Below the pieces are notes generated by a model. It was not told the origin of the DNA. It did no database searches and worked only from the letters and a program-made list of their open reading frames with translations. Below, piece after piece: positions 59,539 through 64,000 of a stretch of DNA of 64,000 nt. Source of the DNA: Eunapius fragilis (lineage: Eukaryota; Porifera; Demospongiae; Spongillida; Spongillidae); contig OY811992.1 of the NCBI GenBank assembly GCA_963681505.1, forward strand, positions 682,001 to 746,000. The letters run 5' to 3'. Position 1 is the first letter of the stretch; every line of letters begins with the position of its first letter. Position numbers and translations under genes: made by a program.

Positions 59539-59806
59539 ATTATAATTGGGACAGTGTCCAGCTAAATCACCCTTATGGTACTTTTTCAAAATTTCCAGAA
59601 CAAGCAAAAGAAAAGTAACGCTCGCATTGAAATGTATGGCTAATTATAAATTCAGTGCCTAATAACTTTGTGATGGATAGTCCGATTTAGGATGCGTAAG
59701 GACCATTTGACAGAAGCTCATGGGTGTTCAAGGAAAATCAAAAAATTTGAAAACTTGAAAAACTAGCCAGAAGGGTGATTCTGCTGGACACTGTCCCAAT
59801 TATAAT
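59539..59806. mobile_element. Inverted-repeat MITE (about 268 bp)
   Basis: Ends begin ATTATAATTGGGACAGTGTC, then CAGC, then AATCACCCTT; the right end carries the same in inverse orientation. The arms continue more loosely (GGTACTTTTTCAAAATTT against GGCTAGTTTTTCAAGTTTT). No coding capacity. The target duplication is unclear because the ends contain TTATAA. Confidence 0.8.
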
Positions 59807-60734
59807 GTTATAGTAATTATATATATAAATTTTATTATACTTCACCCATAGGGAACACCACATATATATACTTCACCCATAGTGAACACAACATATGTAT
59901 ACGTCACCCATAGTGAACACAACCATTATATTTCTCTACTCTATCTATAATTATCACCTCAACACACCATCTTAATTAATCTTCCTTTTCAGCCATTAAC
60001 CTTGTTTCCTTGCTTTTCACACCACATCCAATCCTCCAGGGAATGTAATTACTTGTTCGGCCGCAGTGTAACCTAGGGGGTAGATACCCTCCCCTTCCAA
60101 ACCACCAATGTTACGGAGCAGAGTTGGTGTGTATGATTGCACTAACATATTTAATTGACAGGGGACAGATGAGGGAAGGAGTTAGCAGGACCAGCACTGG
60201 AAGGAGTGACTAGAATTCTGTACTTATTTTGTGTCATGATTCTTGAATGGTGGTGTCTGGTCTGGAGTCTGGAAATAGGGAAGTGGTGTTCTGTTTAGCC
60301 TTGAGCTGGAATAGCTACTGCCTGGACACATGGCTACTTCGGTGAAGTCAGCTGTTCAGAGTTATTCTGACATGAAGCCAAGAGGGGTGTGGTTTTCCAG
60401 ACATAGAACTGACCAGTTCACACCTTTTACAACTTGGGTCTCATATCGCTCTAAAACAGTGCACCATGAATGGAAATTGCACTACATACAAAGGTTTAAG
60501 TTACCAAATATGCTCATATATTGGTTACTACCTTTAGATAACCTGACAAGTGCTTTGTCTATAGGAGGTCAAGCCTGCCCCTCTACACAACCCTAAACCC
60601 AAACCAGATTGTCTCCAGGTCATGGTTCCAGGTACTGTACCATACATACATCTTGGGTAAGGGCAAACTGGTGGTGATAGGGTTTACCCACCAGGTCGAG
60701 CCTGGGACCATGGTAGCAATGAGCTGTCCTTGAC
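59807..60734. other. Repeat-poor DNA with a diverged MITE fragment
   Basis: Contains a fragment near 59985-60050 (AACCTTGTTTCCTTGC) that resembles the arms of the palindromic element at 30745. An 88-residue plus-strand frame at 60330-60596 has no feature I recognise. On the minus strand 60700-60735 reads VKDSSLLPWSQARPG before a GT; it could be an exon, but there is too little evidence to call it. Confidence 0.4.
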
Positions 60735-61410
60735 CCATCTCTCCTTCCCCTCCTACCATCTCTTCTTCCCCTCCTACCCACCTCTCCTTCCCCTCCTACC
60801 CACTACTCCTTCCCCTCCTACCCACCTCTCCTTCCCCTCCTACCCACCTAACCCATCTCTCCTTCCCCTCCTACCCACCTCTCCTTCCCCTCCTATCCAC
60901 TCTACCCATCTCTCCTTCCCCTCCTACCCACCTCTCCTTCCCCTCCTACCCACTCTACCCATCTCTCCTTCCCCTCCTACCCACCTCTCCTTCTCCTCCT
61001 ACCCACTCTACCCACCTCTCCTTCCCCTCCTACCCACTCTACCCATCTCTCCTTCCCCTCCTACCCACCTCTCCTTCCCCTCCTACCCACTCTACCCACC
61101 TCTCCTTCCCCTCCTACCCATCTCTCCTTCCCCTCCTACCCATCTCTCCTTCCCCTCCTACCCACCTCTCCTTCCCACTCCTACCCACCTCTTACCCACC
61201 TCTCCTTCCCCTCCTACCCACCTCTCCTACCCACTCCTACCCACCTCTCCTTCCCACTCCTACCCACCTCTTACCCACCTCTCCTTCCTCTCCTACCCGC
61301 CTCTCCTTCCCCTCCTTCCCCTCCTACCCACCTCTCCGTCCCCTCCTACCCACCTCTCCTTCCCCTCGTACCCACCTCTCCTTCCCCTCGTACCCACCTC
61401 TCCTCAAAAT
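60735..61410. repeat. C-rich 20-21-bp minisatellite
   Basis: About 32 units based on CCCACCTCTCCTTCCCCTCC plus TA, grouped in places into a higher-order pattern with CCCACTCTACCCATCTCTCC. The long Pro/Ser/Leu plus-strand frame arises from the repeat. Confidence 0.96.
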
Positions 61411-62018
61411 CCCCTCGTTTTCTCTTACTACATTCACTTCCCAATGCCTCCAAAAAATCTTTGTCATTTTGGTGTAAAAATACTTCATTTGACAGGCACT
61501 AGAGTACATGACTATAGCAGTGTGTATATATAGCTAATGGAGCGACTACATTGAACTCCTAATCTATCTGAAGACATGGCGTAATGACTCTTTACAATTC
61601 AACGAAGTCAAAAAAAATTTCCCTAATCACATTGCTTTGAATAAAACGAAGGCAGACTGCTAAAATGTCTTCGTTGGCATTTTTATGTTACTTCATCTGC
61701 AATAATGCAGATTTCTGTTGCAATCATTGTGTGAATGTAATCATACTTACTATTTGTCTTTGATGTTGCCATTGCATTTCTCTTTCCATGCTCAAGATGT
61801 TCTCTTAATACCACATGCTAATGGTGTAAGACATGTTGCTAACGGTGTAAGAAGTGTTGCTAACGGTGTAAGAAGTGTTGCTAACGGTGTAAGATGATGC
61901 TGTAATTAACCTTATCTCCTTCAATTACAACAATAAGAGTGCTGATCTATACACATATCAAATGTACTTGAACACATGGTAATGCTATTAAAAGCTCCAG
62001 GGATGACATCACAGGCAT
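61411..62018. other. Intergenic DNA with a short 21-bp repeat
   Basis: Holds four tandem copies of TGTTGCTAACGGTGTAAGAA plus G at about 61831-61893, and otherwise AT-rich DNA. No gene seen. The right part is probably the 3' untranslated region of the receptor gene that ends at 62019. Confidence 0.6.
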
Positions 62019-63896
62019 TTAGAGGTCTTCACCTTGTTCTGGGCCTAGGCGGCCATACCGCTTAGCTCCTCTCCCTCTGCACCCTGCACAACACTGTACG
62101 CAAAGAGAATATTTGCTGATCAGAGCAGTCATTTACATTACAAGGACCCTAACTGCACACAAATATGTTGCTGACACATTTGAAAGGCTTTCAGCACCAA
62201 ACTGACTGATGGATGTGGTTTGCACAACACTACAGAATGGGACCACTCACCAGTACTGAAGTGCACAAGTCATGCCAGAAGTCATAGTTTGGAAATACTC
62301 TGATTCCACGCTCCTTTTTAAATGCAACTTGGAAAATTACACCCACAATAAAGTAGAATAGAATGACCCCCACCAGTCTACAGGGAGGGCATTTTCAGGT
62401 AAACCATATGACACAACAGGTTATCATCTCTGACTCACATGCACAGTACAGTTATTACCACCACCACAGCAAGCTTCCTGTAGCTGTGCCTTACGTAAGG
62501 TGTTGAGGGGTGCATTGTGGAGGTGGGCGGAGTTAGACAGGCTCCTGAATACTCCATGGAGACTGACATCTGGGCACAAGAGGGAGGGGTCAAGGAGGAG
62601 GGGCACAAGAGGGAGGGGTCAGGGAGGAGGGGCACAAGAGGGAAGGGTCAGGGAGGAGCGGCAACACAATTTCACACTATCACTTGTTGAACTATGCTTT
62701 TAAAATATGGTATGCAAAATTGCAGAGTAGCATATTGAGAGTATGCAAGAGTGCACAGAGTGGTATGCAAGAGTGCACAACGTGGTATGCAAGCTCACAT
62801 TGCAAGCATTGATGGGGTCTCTATTAAAAGAGGTTATGTAATGGGAAACATTAGGATATGTTGAGTTCCATCGGGCATATCGTGAACAGCTGAACACAAT
62901 GCTTGTGACTACTTCTGAGCAGTTCGAAAAATTTCCACCAATCCACTTGAAAGAGAAGCTTACACCTACAAGGTGCAGAAGTGTAGGAGTGGAGGAGGGT
63001 GTGAGGACACAAGGGGAGGAATTGGGAGAGGAGGTAAACTTAGTACACACAATGTCAACATCACATCCAAATAGGCCTAAGGTTATGATGTAGTAGGCCT
63101 AAGGTTATGATGCAGTAGGCCTAAGGTTATGATGCAGTAGGCCTAAGGTTATGATGCAGTAGGCCTAAGGTTATGATGCAGTAGGCCTAAGGTTATGATG
63201 CTAGAACATTCGTAAAGTACAAGAAAACATATTCAGGTTTAAAGGACCCCAGTATCTTACATCATTCAATCATTCACAGTGTATGCTCTCAAAAAGCAGA
63301 CCAGTTTGAAAGCTGGTCTTAGATCAATTTGACAATAATTAGGTACATTCAAAGTTCAGTAATACAACTTATTATCTAATTCTGTGATAGGATGAATTTT
63401 GAACATTCCACAGATAGGGTTATCCCTGCCCCCAATGGGATGGGATTACCCCTGCTGTCCCCCCCCCCCCCCCCCCCTCCTCCCCCCCCCTCCAACCCAG
63501 TGGGATGAAGGGTTTACTCCTGCCCTCCATGGGATGGGTTTACCCCTGCCCTCTATGGGATGGGTTTACCCCTGCCCGCCATGGGATGGGTTTACCCTAC
63601 CCCCCACGGGATGGGTTTACCCCTGCCCCCCACGGGATGGGTTTACCCCTGCCCTCCACGGGATGGGTTTACCCCTGCCCAGTGGTAATCAATGAATAGT
63701 GCGGTAATAACCTGATTGAGAGTAAGTATAACCAGTGGCGACGTAAGCAGGGGAAGAAGAGTCTCGGTCCCTCTCACAAAAGTAAACTGCATCCCCGCAA
63801 ATATCCGCTGGCAACTGTTTACAGATCGAGAAGAATACTTTACACTGACCATCTGCACAGTATGAAGATGGAACGTCGAACTCCCAATAGTTCGCA
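62019..63896 (-). CDS. M6PR-like: Cation-dependent mannose-6-phosphate receptor-like (MRH-domain) membrane protein, 5' partial
   Basis: Likely a Golgi-endosome sorting receptor. Phase-consistent exons: 63896-63712, 62965-62799, 62569-62439, 62377-62251, 62093-62019 (227 residues). The lumenal MRH domain shows CKVFFSICKQLP and DICGDAVYFC, then a second half CSEVVTSIVFSC and CNMSVSMEYSGAC. A transmembrane helix (KLAVVVVITVLCILVGVILF and on) and a tail follow. The tail FPNYDFWHDL parallels FPHLAFWQDL of human M6PR (from memory); RYGRLGPEQGEDL supplies a YxxPhi signal (YGRL) and acidic end like its YRGV segment. In the second half, Val stands where the sugar-binding Arg is usual (EVVTSIVF), and Met where C-x-Y is usual, so mannose-6-phosphate binding is doubtful. 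The signal-peptide exon lies beyond the right edge. Confidence 0.85.
63060..63205. repeat. 22-bp tandem repeat in receptor intron
   Basis: Six to seven copies of GTAGGCCTAAGGTTATGATG plus CA. On the minus strand, the sense strand of the receptor gene, each copy reads CATCATAACCTTAGGCC, with a branch-point-like CATAAC shortly before CTTAG, a 3' splice-site look-alike. Confidence 0.95.
63412..63682. repeat. 26-bp minisatellite with poly(C) in receptor intron
   Basis: About eight units of ATGGGATGGGTTTACCCCTG plus CCCTCC, with a C-rich run including about 18 C at 63461-63478. It ends about 30 bases before the exon at 63712. Confidence 0.93.
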
Positions 63897-64000
63897 CTGT
63901 GAAGTAAGCAGAACACAGTTCACTACTGGAGTACTGGTATGTACTAGTCAGTACATTCGACAATACAGTAGCTACCTCTTACTTGTACAAAGTATTAATG

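Noticed and set aside
60730-61533. 267-residue Pro/Ser/Leu plus-strand frame
   Set aside because: It covers only the C-rich 20-21-bp minisatellite.
62899-63093. Plus-strand frame VEFHRAYREQLNTMLVTTSE, which looked like an exon
   Set aside because: The opposite strand carries the MRH-domain exon 62965-62799 with splice sites and phases that join to its neighbours; the plus frame is its shadow.

Overview
The window looks like animal nuclear DNA, probably from an early-branching animal such as a demosponge. This is inference from three things. The protein genes are split by many short GT-AG introns (46-160 bases, a few longer). The two genes I recognise have animal-type architecture. The rest is packed with satellites, palindromic mini-transposons and decayed Ty3/gypsy copies. 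There is no operon structure, ribosome-binding-site pattern, CRISPR array or prophage. All recognised host genes lie on the minus strand, and I reconstructed them by joining exons at splice sites with matching reading phase.

Layout. Positions 1-20215 are almost pure satellite: a 115-bp dimeric satellite rich in CCAATTGG (1-8395); a 52-bp satellite interrupted three times by long GGTAGT hexamer tracts (8396-15765); a 181-bp satellite with a roughly 392-bp higher-order period (16020-18175); a 184-bp satellite that is an inverted, diverged relative of it (18176-19815); and a short 167-bp repeat. Positions 20346-24220 hold terminal-inverted-repeat DNA transposons, including a 952-bp element with near-identical 110-bp ends, a 7-bp target duplication and a fragment of a RecQ-like helicase gene inside it.

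Positions 24499-29950 carry a complete 18-exon gene for a cap-2 mRNA 2'-O-methyltransferase (CMTR2), possibly with an acidic upstream exon at 30226. Positions 30680-33180 hold a palindromic element between poly(G) tracts and a 22-bp minisatellite. Positions 33200-50420 are a graveyard of Ty3/gypsy retrotransposon pieces (gag, protease, reverse transcriptase, RNase H; all broken) interleaved with 29-bp and 22-bp minisatellites. Positions 50945-55620 contain exon-like pieces of at least one unidentified minus-strand gene, an 80-bp minisatellite and a proline-rich ORF.

Positions 55990-56890 carry three small palindromic elements. Positions 57752-58413 are the last two exons of an unidentified gene. 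Positions 58650-59806 contain two further inverted-repeat elements around a retrotransposon ORF tail. Positions 62019-63896 are the 3' exons of a membrane receptor of the cation-dependent mannose-6-phosphate receptor/MRH family, whose 5' end lies beyond the right edge.

The two recognised genes are unrelated in function (nuclear/cytoplasmic RNA cap modification; Golgi-endosome sorting). The most unusual content is the satellite architecture and the young transposon carrying a helicase fragment cut at its Walker A motif.
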